Source of the DNA: Hydrogenophilales bacterium | GTDB taxonomy: Bacteria; Pseudomonadota; Gammaproteobacteria; Burkholderiales; Thiobacillaceae | DNA: 64,000 nucleotides | Assembly (NCBI GenBank): GCA_016703155.1 | Contig: JADJCP010000003.1 | Location: 248,001-312,000, forward strand | Direction: 5' to 3' | Shown: positions 53,002-61,431 of the stretch, piece by piece | Numbering within the stretch: the first letter of the stretch is position 1 | Layout: every line of letters begins with the position of its first letter | Translations under genes and position numbers: made by a program | The notes under the pieces: generated by a model | The model's database searches: none | What the model saw: the letters and a program-made list of their open reading frames with translations, nothing else | What the model was told of the DNA's origin: nothing

Positions 53002-53808
53002 TTACCACTTCACGACGTGAACGTTGGATAGGCTGCGTCCCAGAAAACGTTCGCCTATGGTCTGAAAGCGCAACGGCACATCGGTGACATAAAAATGGTA
53101 GTCGGCGGCCTGACGCGCCGTGGTATGCAGATTTCGCTCGGTCAGCAGGGCAGCGGTGCGTTCGGCCATCGCCTCGGCGGAATCGACCAGGGTGACGCCC
53201 GGGCCGGCGACCTCCTGGAGCAGCGGCTTGAGCAGCGGGTAATGGGTGCAGCCCAGTACCAGGGTATCGACCTTTTCAGCAAGCACCGGGCGTAAATACT
53301 CCTGTGCCGTCATGCGCGTCACCGGATGGTCGAGCCAACCCTCTTCGACCAGCGGCACGAACAGGGCGCACGCCTGCGAAACGATGCGTGCCTCGGGCTG
53401 AAGTTCGTGGATGGCGCGGCCATACGCGTTGCTGTTGATGGTCGTGGGCGTGCCGATGACGCCGATGCGTAGGCTGGTACTGGCACTCAGGGCGGTCACG
53501 GCGCCGGCCTCGATGACATCGAGCACCGGCACCGGCGACAGGTCGCGAACCACCTGCGAGGAAACGGCGGCCATGGTGTTGCAGGCGATGATCAGCAGCT
53601 TGACCTGCCGCTCCAGCAGGAATTCGGCGATCTGCGTCGTGTAGTGGCCGATGGTTTCCACCGATTTGACGCCATAGGGTACGCGCGCGGTGTCGCCGAA
53701 ATAATGGATATCCTCGAAGGGCAGGCGCTCCATCAGGGCGCGCACGACGGTCAGTCCGCCGACACCGGAGTCGAATACGCCGATCGCGTTATTGGGGTTG
53801 TGGTTCAT
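53002..53808 (-). CDS. murI: Glutamate racemase MurI
   Basis: 268 residues. FDSGVGGLTVVRAL, the two catalytic cysteines in LIIACNTMAAVS and LVLGCTHYPLLKP, and YFGDTARVPYG. It supplies D-glutamate for peptidoglycan. queG lies 20 nt upstream on the same strand. Confidence 0.97.
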   Translation of the reverse strand: MNHNPNNAIGVFDSGVGGLTVVRALMERLPFEDIHYFGDTARVPYGVKSVETIGHYTTQIAEFLLERQVKLLIIACNTMAAVSSQVVRDLSPVPVLDVIEAGAVTALSASTSLRIGVIGTPTTINSNAYGRAIHELQPEARIVSQACALFVPLVEEGWLDHPVTRMTAQEYLRPVLAEKVDTLVLGCTHYPLLKPLLQEVAGPGVTLVDSAEAMAERTAALLTERNLHTTARQAADYHFYVTDVPLRFQTIGERFLGRSLSNVHVVKW

Positions 53809-53828
53809 GGGCAGGGTCTGTGAACGAT

Positions 53829-54872
53829 TCAGGCTGATTCTAGCAGTCTGGCCAAGGCCCAGGCGACATGCTCCCGGACGCTGGCCGAGGCGTGCGCGCG
53901 ACGTGCTTCCAGCGCGGCGACGGCGCGCGGGCTGGCCGGGCCATTGCCCAGCGCCACGGCGATGTTGCGCAGCCAGCGCTCGTGGCCGATGCGGCGAATC
54001 GGCGAACCGGCCAGGCGCTCGAGAAACTCGGTTTCAGTCCAGGCGAACAGGTCGGTCAGAGGCGCCTGGTCCAGACCCTGGCGCGGCGCGAAGTCGGCTT
54101 CACGGGTCGGCGTGGCAAAACGGTTCCAGGGACAGGCCGCCTGGCAGTCGTCGCAACCGTAGATGCGATTGCCCATCAGGGGCCTCAGTGCTTCGGGGAT
54201 GGCTCCGGCATGTTCGATGGTGAGATAGGATATGCAGCGTCGCGCGTCGAGGACATAAGGCGCCACGAAGGCCTGTGTCGGACAGATGTCGAGACAGGCG
54301 CTGCAGTCGCCGCAATGCGCGCTTTCCGGCGTATCAGGCGGCAGGGCGAGGTCGGTATAAAGCTCGCCGAGGAAAAACCAGGAGCCGCTGCGCGACAGCA
54401 TGAGTGTGTGCTTACCTCGCCAGCCCAGACCCGCCAAACGGGCCAGTTCCACCTCCATGACCGGGGCGCTGTCGGTGAAGGCACGATACTGGAATGGGCC
54501 GAGCTTTATGGCCAGCCGGTCCGCGAACGCTTGCAGGCGCTTACGTAAAATCTTGTGGTAGTCGCGGCCCCGGGCGTAGCGCGAGATGACGGCCCGCGCG
54601 GGCGCGTCGGCGGACTCCGCCGCAGTCAGGTAATCCAGCCGGACACTGATCACCGAACGTGTGCCGGTTATCAATTCGGCCGGCCGGGCGCGCCGGGCGC
54701 CATGCTCGGCCATATAATCCATGCTTCCGTGATAGCCCCGTGCCAGCCAGTCCATGAGCCGCGTTTCAGCCTCGCCAAGATCGACCGATGCGAATCCCAC
54801 CCCGGTGAAACCGAGGCTGAGACCGATCCGGCGGATGTCGGTCTTGAGGGTGGCGGGGTCGATATGACTCAT
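53829..54872 (-). CDS. queG: Epoxyqueuosine reductase QueG
   Basis: 347 residues from ATG 54872 (54881 is an alternative). Two [4Fe-4S] sites (CGDCSACLDICP and CDDCQAACPWN), catalytic Asp in FTDSAPVMEVELA, and DALARRCISYLTIEH-like motif YVLDARRCISYLTIEH. It completes queuosine synthesis in tRNA using cobalamin. Starts overlap divergently with tsaE by 9 nt. Confidence 0.94.
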   Translation of the reverse strand: MSHIDPATLKTDIRRIGLSLGFTGVGFASVDLGEAETRLMDWLARGYHGSMDYMAEHGARRARPAELITGTRSVISVRLDYLTAAESADAPARAVISRYARGRDYHKILRKRLQAFADRLAIKLGPFQYRAFTDSAPVMEVELARLAGLGWRGKHTLMLSRSGSWFFLGELYTDLALPPDTPESAHCGDCSACLDICPTQAFVAPYVLDARRCISYLTIEHAGAIPEALRPLMGNRIYGCDDCQAACPWNRFATPTREADFAPRQGLDQAPLTDLFAWTETEFLERLAGSPIRRIGHERWLRNIAVALGNGPASPRAVAALEARRAHASASVREHVAWALARLLESA

Positions 54873-55340
54873 GGCGCGCATGATAGCCTGATCGTCGAGC
54901 GGCCATTGCCGGACGAGGCGGCGACCCTGGCCCTGGGCCGCGAACTCGCGCCAGCACTCACTCCGGGGATGGTGGTCTGGCTCTCGGGTGACCTGGGTGC
55001 CGGCAAGACCACGCTTGTTCGAGGCTTGTTGCGCGCCTTCCACTATGAGGGGCGGGTGAAAAGCCCGACCTTTACACTGGTTGAATATTATCCATTTTCG
55101 AGCTTTAATCTATATCACTTTGATTTGTATCGTTTCATCGATCCAGAGGAGTGGGATGACGCGGGATTTCGGGAGTACTTCAACGAGGCGTCCATCTGCC
55201 TTGTCGAATGGCCTGAAAAAGGTGAAGGCTGTTTGCCCGGTGCCGACCTGCTGATCCGGCTGGACCTTGCCGGCGCGGGACGGATCGCGAAACTGCATGG
55301 CGTGACGGAGGTGGGTAAAAAATGCTTACAGCACCTTTGA
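54864..55340 (+). CDS. tsaE: tRNA t6A synthesis ATPase TsaE
   Basis: 158 residues from ATG 54864. Walker A WLSGDLGAGKTTLVRGLL, SPTFTLVEYY, LYHFDLYRFIDPEEW and VEWPEKGE are the TsaE signature. It is part of the TsaBDE complex that modifies tRNA A37. The downstream amiC gene overlaps by 19 nt, the common tsaE-amiC order. Confidence 0.95.
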   Translation: MTHGAHDSLIVERPLPDEAATLALGRELAPALTPGMVVWLSGDLGAGKTTLVRGLLRAFHYEGRVKSPTFTLVEYYPFSSFNLYHFDLYRFIDPEEWDDAGFREYFNEASICLVEWPEKGEGCLPGADLLIRLDLAGAGRIAKLHGVTEVGKKCLQHL

Positions 55341-56893
55341 ATGGTCCGCGACTGGCGGGCGATGCCTCACTCGCCAGGATCTGGCGTGGCCTGGAGTGGC
55401 TCATCGCTCTGGCCCTCTGTCTGTGGTTGCTTCAGGATGCCCGCGCCGCTGTCGCCGTAAAAGCCGCGCGTCTGGGCAGCACCGTCGATTCCCAACGCAT
55501 CGTCATCGAATTCGAGGGTCCGGTGACTTACAAATATTTCACCCTGGCCGACCCCAGCCGTTTGGTGCTCGACCTGGCCGGGGTCGACCCCGGGTCGGAT
55601 GCGCTCAAGCGTCTGGGCAGCAGCATCAAGGCCGATGATCCTTATCTGGCGGGGATGCGCCTGGCGGTGAATCGCCCTGGGGTTGCCCGGTTGGTCACCG
55701 ATCTCAAGACGGTCATGCAGCCACAGGTTTCATTGCTCAAGGCCAGTGGTGACTTCGGGCCGCGACTGGTCATCGACCTGATCCCCGGTGTACCCGGCCT
55801 TAGCGGAGCAACGGTTGCGCTCGATGCGAAGACGGCGCCGAAGTCGAATCCTCAGTCCGCCGCCGGTGCCGCCGTGCCGCCGCCGGTGGTGGCCAAGGGG
55901 TCCGCGGTGGAGACCACGATCGTCCCGGTTTCGCCGGTCGGTGTCACTGTTGAAGCGGCCCCGGCCAAGCCCGTGAAGACCGCTGCCACACTGGATAAAT
56001 CAAAACCCGCGGCCAAGCCGGCGATCGCCGACAAGCCCCCGAAGTTGACCAAAGCCCAGGCGGACCCAGGCCCCAGCCTCGAAAAGCAAGTCGAACAGGC
56101 CATCCAGCAATCCGGCAAAAATCCGGACGCCGACAAGAATCCGCGGTCGGCAAGCAACCCCGGGAACAGCTACAAGCGTTTGATTACCGTGGCCATCGAC
56201 GCCGGTCATGGGGGTGTCGACCCGGGCGCCCTGGGTGCCAACGGCAGCCAGGAAAAGGACATCACCCTGGCCGTCGCCAAGCGTCTCAAGGCGCATATTG
56301 AAATGCAGGAAGGCATGCGTGCCGTGCTCACCCGCGATGGTGACTACTTCATCGCGCTGCATGAGCGGGTCAACAAGGCGCGACGTAACCAGGCCGATCT
56401 GTTTGTCTCGATCCATGCCGATGCCTTCCTGAAATCCACGGCCAGGGGATCTTCGGTCTTCGCCTTGTCCGAAAAGGGCGCTTCGTCTGCGGCGGCGCGC
56501 TGGTTGGCGAAACGAGAGAACGATGCGGACATGGTTGGCGGCATCAACATCGACGTCAAGGATGTTTACCTGAAGCAGACCCTGATCGACTTGTCCCAGA
56601 CCGCGACCATCGCCGACAGCCTGAAGCTGGGCAAGGCCGTCCTCGACGAACTGGGCGAAATCAACGACCTGCACAAGGCGCACGTCGAACAGGCCGGCTT
56701 CGCGGTGCTCAAGGCACCGGATATCCCGTCGATTCTCGTCGAGACCGCATTCATCTCCAATCCGGACGAAGAAAAGCGCCTGCTCGACGAGGACTATCAG
56801 GACAAGATGGCCGCGGCCATTGTCACCGGCATCAAGGCCTACTTCGACAACAACCCGCCCATGGCCCGCAGCAAGGTGGCGCAGAACCTCTGA
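55322..56893 (+). CDS. amiC: N-acetylmuramoyl-L-alanine amidase (AmiC/AmiB type)
   Basis: 523 residues. Signal/anchor WLIALALCLWLLQDARA, AMIN domain about 45-150 (VIEFEGPVTYKYF, LVLDLAGVD), a long Ala/Pro/Lys linker (150-285), and zinc amidase_3 domain (AIDAGHGGVDPGALG, LFVSIHADAF, ILVETAFISNPDEE). It splits septal peptidoglycan, being targeted by the AMIN domain and activated by EnvC/NlpD-type partners. No LysM at the end. Confidence 0.94.
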   Translation: MLTAPLNGPRLAGDASLARIWRGLEWLIALALCLWLLQDARAAVAVKAARLGSTVDSQRIVIEFEGPVTYKYFTLADPSRLVLDLAGVDPGSDALKRLGSSIKADDPYLAGMRLAVNRPGVARLVTDLKTVMQPQVSLLKASGDFGPRLVIDLIPGVPGLSGATVALDAKTAPKSNPQSAAGAAVPPPVVAKGSAVETTIVPVSPVGVTVEAAPAKPVKTAATLDKSKPAAKPAIADKPPKLTKAQADPGPSLEKQVEQAIQQSGKNPDADKNPRSASNPGNSYKRLITVAIDAGHGGVDPGALGANGSQEKDITLAVAKRLKAHIEMQEGMRAVLTRDGDYFIALHERVNKARRNQADLFVSIHADAFLKSTARGSSVFALSEKGASSAAARWLAKRENDADMVGGINIDVKDVYLKQTLIDLSQTATIADSLKLGKAVLDELGEINDLHKAHVEQAGFAVLKAPDIPSILVETAFISNPDEEKRLLDEDYQDKMAAAIVTGIKAYFDNNPPMARSKVAQNL

Positions 56894-56966
56894 CCCTGAA
56901 CCGGTGGGCTGCGCCGCACCATTGCGTTCCACCCCCGGGCTCCTTACCATGAGGCCGTGTCCATAG

Positions 56967-58211
56967 GTGGGTTGTCCCGTGCTGCAGCAAGAAATCCCCG
57001 TTTCGAGTCTTACCCGATCAAAGCCAGCCACGGCCAAGGCAAGCGTCGATGACGAGGCCGAGCGTCTGCCCTTGGTCGAAGCACTGGCTGAAGTCGCCAG
57101 CAATCTCAGCGCCGATGCCAACGTCGAGCAGATGCTGCTCAGCTTCCTGTCCATCATGGTGCGTCTGGCCAAGGCGCAGGCCGGCGCGGTACGTGTCCTC
57201 ACATCGGATGGCGGGCATCTGCGTCTGGTCGGGTCCGTCGGCCTATCGCCCGGCCTGGAGGAAAAGGAGCGTTACGTCCCCCTGGAATGCGGCATCTGCG
57301 GTCGTGCCATCCTCAACCAGGATACCCAGCGCGACAACGTCCTGACCGTCTGCCAGAAACAGGTGAGGCATCTCTATTTCGCCCAGGGATGTCGCCAGGT
57401 TTATGCCATCCCGTTGCGCCACAAGGGCAAGGTGCTGGGCGTCTACAACCTGTTCATGGATGACGAAACCCCCCTGTCGCGCGACGCCAGCTATCTGTTC
57501 AATTCGATCAGCGAGCACCTCGGCATGGCCCTGGAAAACGCCCGGCTGACGCGCGAGAACATGCGCATCTCGCTGATGAACGAACGCACCATGCTGGCCA
57601 ACCAGATCCACGACTCCCTGGCGCAGACCCTAGCCTACGCCAAGATGCGCCTGACCGTGCTCAACGAAGCCATGGGCGATGGCGATCAGGAGCGCGCCAA
57701 CCGCTATCTGGGCGATGTCGAGGAGGCCGTCGACATGGCCTACTCCGAATTGCGCAACCTCATCACCCAGTTCCGCGACCGCATCGACCCGCGCGGTCTC
57801 GTGCCGGCCTTGCAGGAGATGGTCGAGAGTTTCCGCCAGAAGGCCAACGCCGATGTCGATTTCCTCAACGTCGCGCAGGATGTGGTTCTGACCCCGGAAG
57901 AAGAGATTCAGGTGTTCCACATCATCCAGGAGTCGCTTTACAACGTCTGCAAGCACGCGCGCGCCCGACATGTCGTGGTTACCCTGGACCTGCACGAAGG
58001 CGAATATGTCGTCAACGTCGCCGACGATGGTGTCGGCCTGCAAGGTGGCGCGACGACGTCCAACGTCGGTCGCAGCTTCGGTCTCACCATCATGCGCGAG
58101 CGCGCCGCCAAGCTGAACGGCAAGCTCACCCTGGAAAGCCGCCCGGCCGGCGGCACCATCATCCGCTTGAGCTTTCCGGCGCACATGCCGGCTCAGGAGC
58201 GAGGCGCGTGA
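56967..58211 (+). CDS. GAF-domain histidine kinase, NarX/NreB-like
   Basis: 414 residues if the GTG at 56967 is used (GTG 56979 also possible). Soluble: GAF domain about 40-190 carrying four cysteines (C108, C111, C129, C142), HisKA_3 with NQIHDSLAQTLAYAK, HATPase with IIQESLYNVCKHARA and DDGVGL. This kinase class pairs with NarL-type regulators, one being encoded next. The Cys group may hold an Fe-S cluster or act as a thiol switch. Confidence 0.88.
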   Translation: MGCPVLQQEIPVSSLTRSKPATAKASVDDEAERLPLVEALAEVASNLSADANVEQMLLSFLSIMVRLAKAQAGAVRVLTSDGGHLRLVGSVGLSPGLEEKERYVPLECGICGRAILNQDTQRDNVLTVCQKQVRHLYFAQGCRQVYAIPLRHKGKVLGVYNLFMDDETPLSRDASYLFNSISEHLGMALENARLTRENMRISLMNERTMLANQIHDSLAQTLAYAKMRLTVLNEAMGDGDQERANRYLGDVEEAVDMAYSELRNLITQFRDRIDPRGLVPALQEMVESFRQKANADVDFLNVAQDVVLTPEEEIQVFHIIQESLYNVCKHARARHVVVTLDLHEGEYVVNVADDGVGLQGGATTSNVGRSFGLTIMRERAAKLNGKLTLESRPAGGTIIRLSFPAHMPAQERGA

Positions 58212-58870
58212 GCCAGCCGCGCATCGTCCTGGTCGACGACCACACCCTGTTCCGCAAGGGGCTCGCCGAGCTGCTGGAGCGCGACGGCGCGGTCAAGGTG
58301 GTCGCCATGACCGGGATGCCCTCCGGAGTCACCGTCCTGCTTGACGAGCATCAACCGGACGTGTTGATCCTCGACCTGAACATGCCCGGCGAGGATGGCA
58401 TCAACCTCATGCAGCAACTCAAGGCCACGGGCTATGCCATGCCCATCCTCATTCTGACCGTGAGCGAAGCCGAGGAAGACCTGGCGCGTGCCCTGCGCGG
58501 CGGCGCCAACGGCTATCTGTTGAAGAGCATGGAGCCCGATGAAGTGGTCGAAGCCATCCAGCGCGCCGTCAAGGGTGAAACCGTCGTTGCCCCGGCAATG
58601 ACCGCCAAGCTCGTCAACCTGCTCGACAACAAGGCCAGCAGCGCCGATTCACTGCTGAATTCCCTGACTCACCGGGAACGTGAAATTCTCGCCCATCTCG
58701 CCAAGGGCGAAAGCAACAAGGCGATCGCCCGGCAGCTCGACATCAGCTACGACACGGTCAAGCTGCATGTCCGGCATATTCTCGCCAAGCTGAACCTGTC
58801 CTCGCGCGTCGAAGCGGCGGTATTTGCCGTCGAGCACCGGCTGGGGCCGGGGTTCGACGGGAAGAAATAG
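58208..58870 (+). CDS. NarL/FixJ-family response regulator
   Basis: 220 residues from GTG 58208, overlapping the kinase stop (GTGA). Receiver with IVLVDDHTLFRKGL and phospho-Asp in VLILDLNMPGEDG, then a LuxR-type HTH (LTHREREILAHLAKGESNKAIARQL... TVKLHVRHILAKLNL) typical of NarL. Target genes unknown; respiration genes are a fair guess because the kinase resembles NarX. Confidence 0.93.
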   Translation: MSQPRIVLVDDHTLFRKGLAELLERDGAVKVVAMTGMPSGVTVLLDEHQPDVLILDLNMPGEDGINLMQQLKATGYAMPILILTVSEAEEDLARALRGGANGYLLKSMEPDEVVEAIQRAVKGETVVAPAMTAKLVNLLDNKASSADSLLNSLTHREREILAHLAKGESNKAIARQLDISYDTVKLHVRHILAKLNLSSRVEAAVFAVEHRLGPGFDGKK

Positions 58871-59178
58871 CACTATTTTGGGCGCTGGAAGATGCTCGCG
58901 CCCGGCCCTGCTTGAACAGGGTAGGCTTGGTATTCTCGGAGTGTACGACTGGGGAAAAGATGTGGTGGGCGGCTGATCGGCCAGACCGGTCAGTGGTGGC
59001 CACCACTTTGCGGCCGTTCGGGAATGACCGCTTCCTTGTACGTCGTCTGGCTCTTGCCGACCCTAAGCTGCCCGATACCTGCATGCAAAGTTCATGACGG
59101 GTGAAGATCAGATAGCTGCCGTCCCCCAACATCCGGAAAAGCCGTAACAAGCGCGCACCCTTTTTGGCTGGGATAAAG
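58871..59178. other. Gap at the start of the accessory region
   Basis: No convincing gene in these 308 nt. It holds a GGGCGC/GCGCCC hairpin (58880-58903, no T-tract) and the 16-bp palindrome listed separately. No tRNA is visible that could mark an integration site. Confidence 0.6.
58992..59007. repeat. 16-bp perfect palindrome AGTGGTGGCCACCACT
   Basis: Self-complementary over 16 bp, in the gap between the core chromosome genes and the RHH gene. It may be an operator (RHH proteins bind such symmetric sites) or a recombination half-site; no second copy was noticed. Confidence 0.55.
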
Positions 59179-59723
59179 CTACCCGCGTAAAAGTTTCTTC
59201 GGCCCGACATCCCGGCCAAAAAGGTGCGCGCAAATCATGGCGCGTGCGAACCTCCCAAGCGGCACTTTCGCCATGTTGGCCCGATGCTGCAAGCCTTCTT
59301 TGATCTTGCTCGGCAAGAAAATTTTGAGGGCGAATATGTTCTTGCCCATCTCTGGCACGGGGTCATCAAACTCCGGCACAAGTTCTTCAGGCTCCCCGTC
59401 TGAATCCAGCCGATTCATCGCATGACCGAGTCTGACTGGCGCGGGTTCATATAAACCTGTCTGAGCCTCTCTCATGCGCATAACTTCGTGCATGCCAAAT
59501 AAGTAGGTGGCAAAAACTCAGTCAGATAGACCGTCATTGAAATGCTCATCCGGTCACAAATCTCGCTAAGTGCCTGCTTTGCCTGATCCGGCAGCCAGAC
59601 TCTGAGTTCAGTATTTTGTAGGCTGAGGCCAGAGTAATCGCGTTCAGGAATAAGGTTGCTTGAGAGTTGTCCCACCTCGGCTCTGGGCCGCCAGCGTGCC
59701 TTGATCTCGGTAGCAATGCGCAT
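59179..59723 (-). pseudogene. Protein with two ribbon-helix-helix-like units, frameshifted
   Basis: Frame from ATG 59723 reads NTELRVWLPDQAKQALSEIC and SMTVYLTEF, then meets a stop at 59472; a second frame continues to 59179 with ALKIFLPSKIKEGLQ and RFARAMICAHLFGRDVG. In an A5 run at 59512-59516 (T5 on the coding strand) one base is missing; with T6 the protein is continuous (TEFFATYLFGMHEV). The two parts then align with each other (LRVWLP / LKIFLP and ATYLFGMHEV / CAHLFGRDVG), an internal duplication. The strand-helix-helix pattern suggests an RHH (MetJ/Arc-like) DNA-binding regulator. Divergent from ssb. Confidence 0.65.
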
Positions 59724-59810
59724 TTTTCCCCTGTGGTTTTTGTTGTTACCAAGCCATTATGCATCTAGATTTCAGGCCAAGAAAATGGATTCACCAATCG
59801 GAGAAATTTC

Positions 59811-60266
59811 ATGGCTTCAGTCAACAAAGTCATCCTCGTCGGCAACCTGGGGCGCGAACCTGAAGTCCGGCACACCGCCAATGGCACCATGGTCGCCACG
59901 CTGAATCTGGCCACCACAGAGAAGTACAAAGACCGGTCAGGCAACCAGCAGGAGCAGACCGAGTGGCACCGAGTAGTGCTGTTTGGAAAACAAGCAGACA
60001 TAGCTGAAAACTATCTACATAAAGGTGACGCAGCCTACATCGAAGGTCGCCTCCAAACCAAGAAATGGGAGGATCAGAATGGTCAAGCCCGCTACACCAC
60101 TGAAATTGTGTGTGATCGGCTGCAAATGCTCGGGACAGCGCAGAGAAATGGTGCGAAGGACCATTCCTCACCACCCTTCACCAATAAGCCAGACGAATGG
60201 GATGTACCTTGGGAAGCCACACCAAAAAAATCCGCCACGCTCGATGACGGCGACGTGCCGTTCTAA
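59811..60266 (+). CDS. ssb: Single-stranded DNA-binding protein (accessory copy)
   Basis: 151 residues. OB-fold start VNKVILVGNLGREPEVR, EWHRVVLFGKQADIAENYL and YIEGRLQTKKW are standard. The C-terminal tip DDGDVPF differs slightly from the usual DDDIPF partner-binding tail. The position beside an RHH gene and an IS in lower-GC DNA suggests a plasmid/integrative element SSB rather than the main chromosomal one. Confidence 0.93.
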   Translation: MASVNKVILVGNLGREPEVRHTANGTMVATLNLATTEKYKDRSGNQQEQTEWHRVVLFGKQADIAENYLHKGDAAYIEGRLQTKKWEDQNGQARYTTEIVCDRLQMLGTAQRNGAKDHSSPPFTNKPDEWDVPWEATPKKSATLDDGDVPF

Positions 60267-60458
60267 AACATTACCATTTCAACCCAACAAGGAAGGGACA
60301 ACATCAGCTTGTCATTAGAAGACCTAAAGGGTGAGCTACGTGCGAACTATCTGCCATGAGCGGACGTGTTCTGTTCCATGAAGCAGATGCTAGAGCGGCC
60401 AATAGTCTTCGGAAGAAGACGTACGGCCGGAAGTATCATTTATTTATGATGGGAAAAC
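60267..60458 (+). other. Gap after ssb with a possible gene remnant
   Basis: After ssb an AAGGAAGGG site precedes TTG 60310 and a 16-codon frame (SLEDLKGELRANYLP) ending in TGA. A further open stretch leads into the IS left hairpin. It looks like the beginning of an ordinary gene that has been lost or disrupted before the IS. No larger gene seen. Confidence 0.4.
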
Positions 60459-61094
60459 CCCCGGCTTTGCCGGGGAGGCAGTAAAAGTTTGACGTATCCG
60501 GGAGTCCATCCCAGACACTCCGCCTCGTGAGCCGCCAAGCACACGAAGGAAAGGAGAGCCGAGATGGCCGAAGGAAGCCTAAGTCACACGAAGTGGGAGT
60601 GCAAATACCACGTGGTGTTTATCCCGAAATGCCGCAGGAAGACGCTATACGAGCAGTTGAGGCCTCACTTAGGCGAGGTATTTCGCGACCTGGCAGGGCA
60701 GAAGGAGAGCCGGGTCGAAGAGGGGCATCTGATGTTGGATCATGTGCACATGCTGCTGTCGATTCCGCCGAAGTACGCGGTGTCGCAAGTGGTGGGATAT
60801 ATCAAAGGCAAGAGCGCGATACACCTTGCGCGGGTATATGGCGAGCGGAAGCGGAATTTTGTCGGGCAGCATTTCTGGGCGAGAGGCTTATTTGTTTCGA
60901 CGGTGGGTCGAGATGAAGGAGTGAAACGTGCCTATATCCGACATCAGGAGCAAGAAGATCGCCGTTTGGAGCAGATGGCGTTGTGGCGATGAGTCGCCAC
61001 CCAGCGGGTGGCGCAAAGGTTCGGGGTCGCGTTAGCGACCCCGTTTAGCCGCTTTGAGCGGCTCACAAACTAAAGCCCCCGGCTTTGCCGGGGG
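60459..61094 (+). mobile_element. IS200/IS605-family element
   Basis: A single Y1 transposase gene lies between two near-identical hairpins: CCCCGGC-TTT-GCCGGGG at 60459-60475 and the same with one more C/G pair at 61076-61094. IS200/IS605 elements use such subterminal hairpins instead of terminal inverted repeats. Two other hairpins lie after the transposase stop (GGGGTCGC/GCGACCCC and GCCGC/GCGGC, 61020-61062). Exact ends extend beyond the hairpins by an unknown distance. Confidence 0.85.
60564..60992 (+). CDS. tnpA: IS200-type transposase TnpA (Y1, HUH)
   Basis: 142 residues. HUH motif in LDHVHMLLSIP (H60, H62) and catalytic tyrosine in VKRAYIRHQEQ (Y124); YHVVFIPKCRR and QHFWARGLFVSTVG are typical of the family. 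It catalyses single-strand cut-and-paste transposition. RBS AAGGAG upstream of the ATG. It looks intact. Its small size also fits RAYT proteins, but the matching end hairpins favour an IS. Confidence 0.93.
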   Translation: MAEGSLSHTKWECKYHVVFIPKCRRKTLYEQLRPHLGEVFRDLAGQKESRVEEGHLMLDHVHMLLSIPPKYAVSQVVGYIKGKSAIHLARVYGERKRNFVGQHFWARGLFVSTVGRDEGVKRAYIRHQEQEDRRLEQMALWR

Positions 61095-61431
61095 ATACTT
61101 TCTTGGTTACAGCACGAATGAGCTTCCCCGTCATGCTCGGCTACTTGCGCAAAGACCTCTTCGACGCCCACGGCCGCCGCCTGCCGTCCACCACCCGCAG
61201 AGACCCCAGCGTCATGGAACTGCGTCGCCCACAAGGTACAAGCGCCCCACCTTCGACTTCCGCACCGCCGCTCTCGCCTATGCCGGGACCCCCATCACCG
61301 TCACCTGGCCCATCAACAACGGCCGCAGCACTGTCACCAGCACCTTCCACCCGCCCTTTACTCCGGTTGATAGCAAAGATGACTAGCTTGTGGCATGCGA
61401 GGTGTTTGCGCTGCGACTGGGAGGGGTATGA
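61095..61431. other. Degenerate stretch between the IS and the helicase gene
   Basis: No intact gene. One frame reads FPVMLGYLRKDLFDAHGRRLP, another later reads FDFRTAALAYAGTPITVTW; together they could be remains of one decayed gene. Otherwise nothing recognisable. Confidence 0.5.

Noticed and set aside
58871..59178. tRNA or attachment site at the accessory border
   Set aside because: No tRNA-like cloverleaf or direct repeat was visible; the palindrome alone is not enough.
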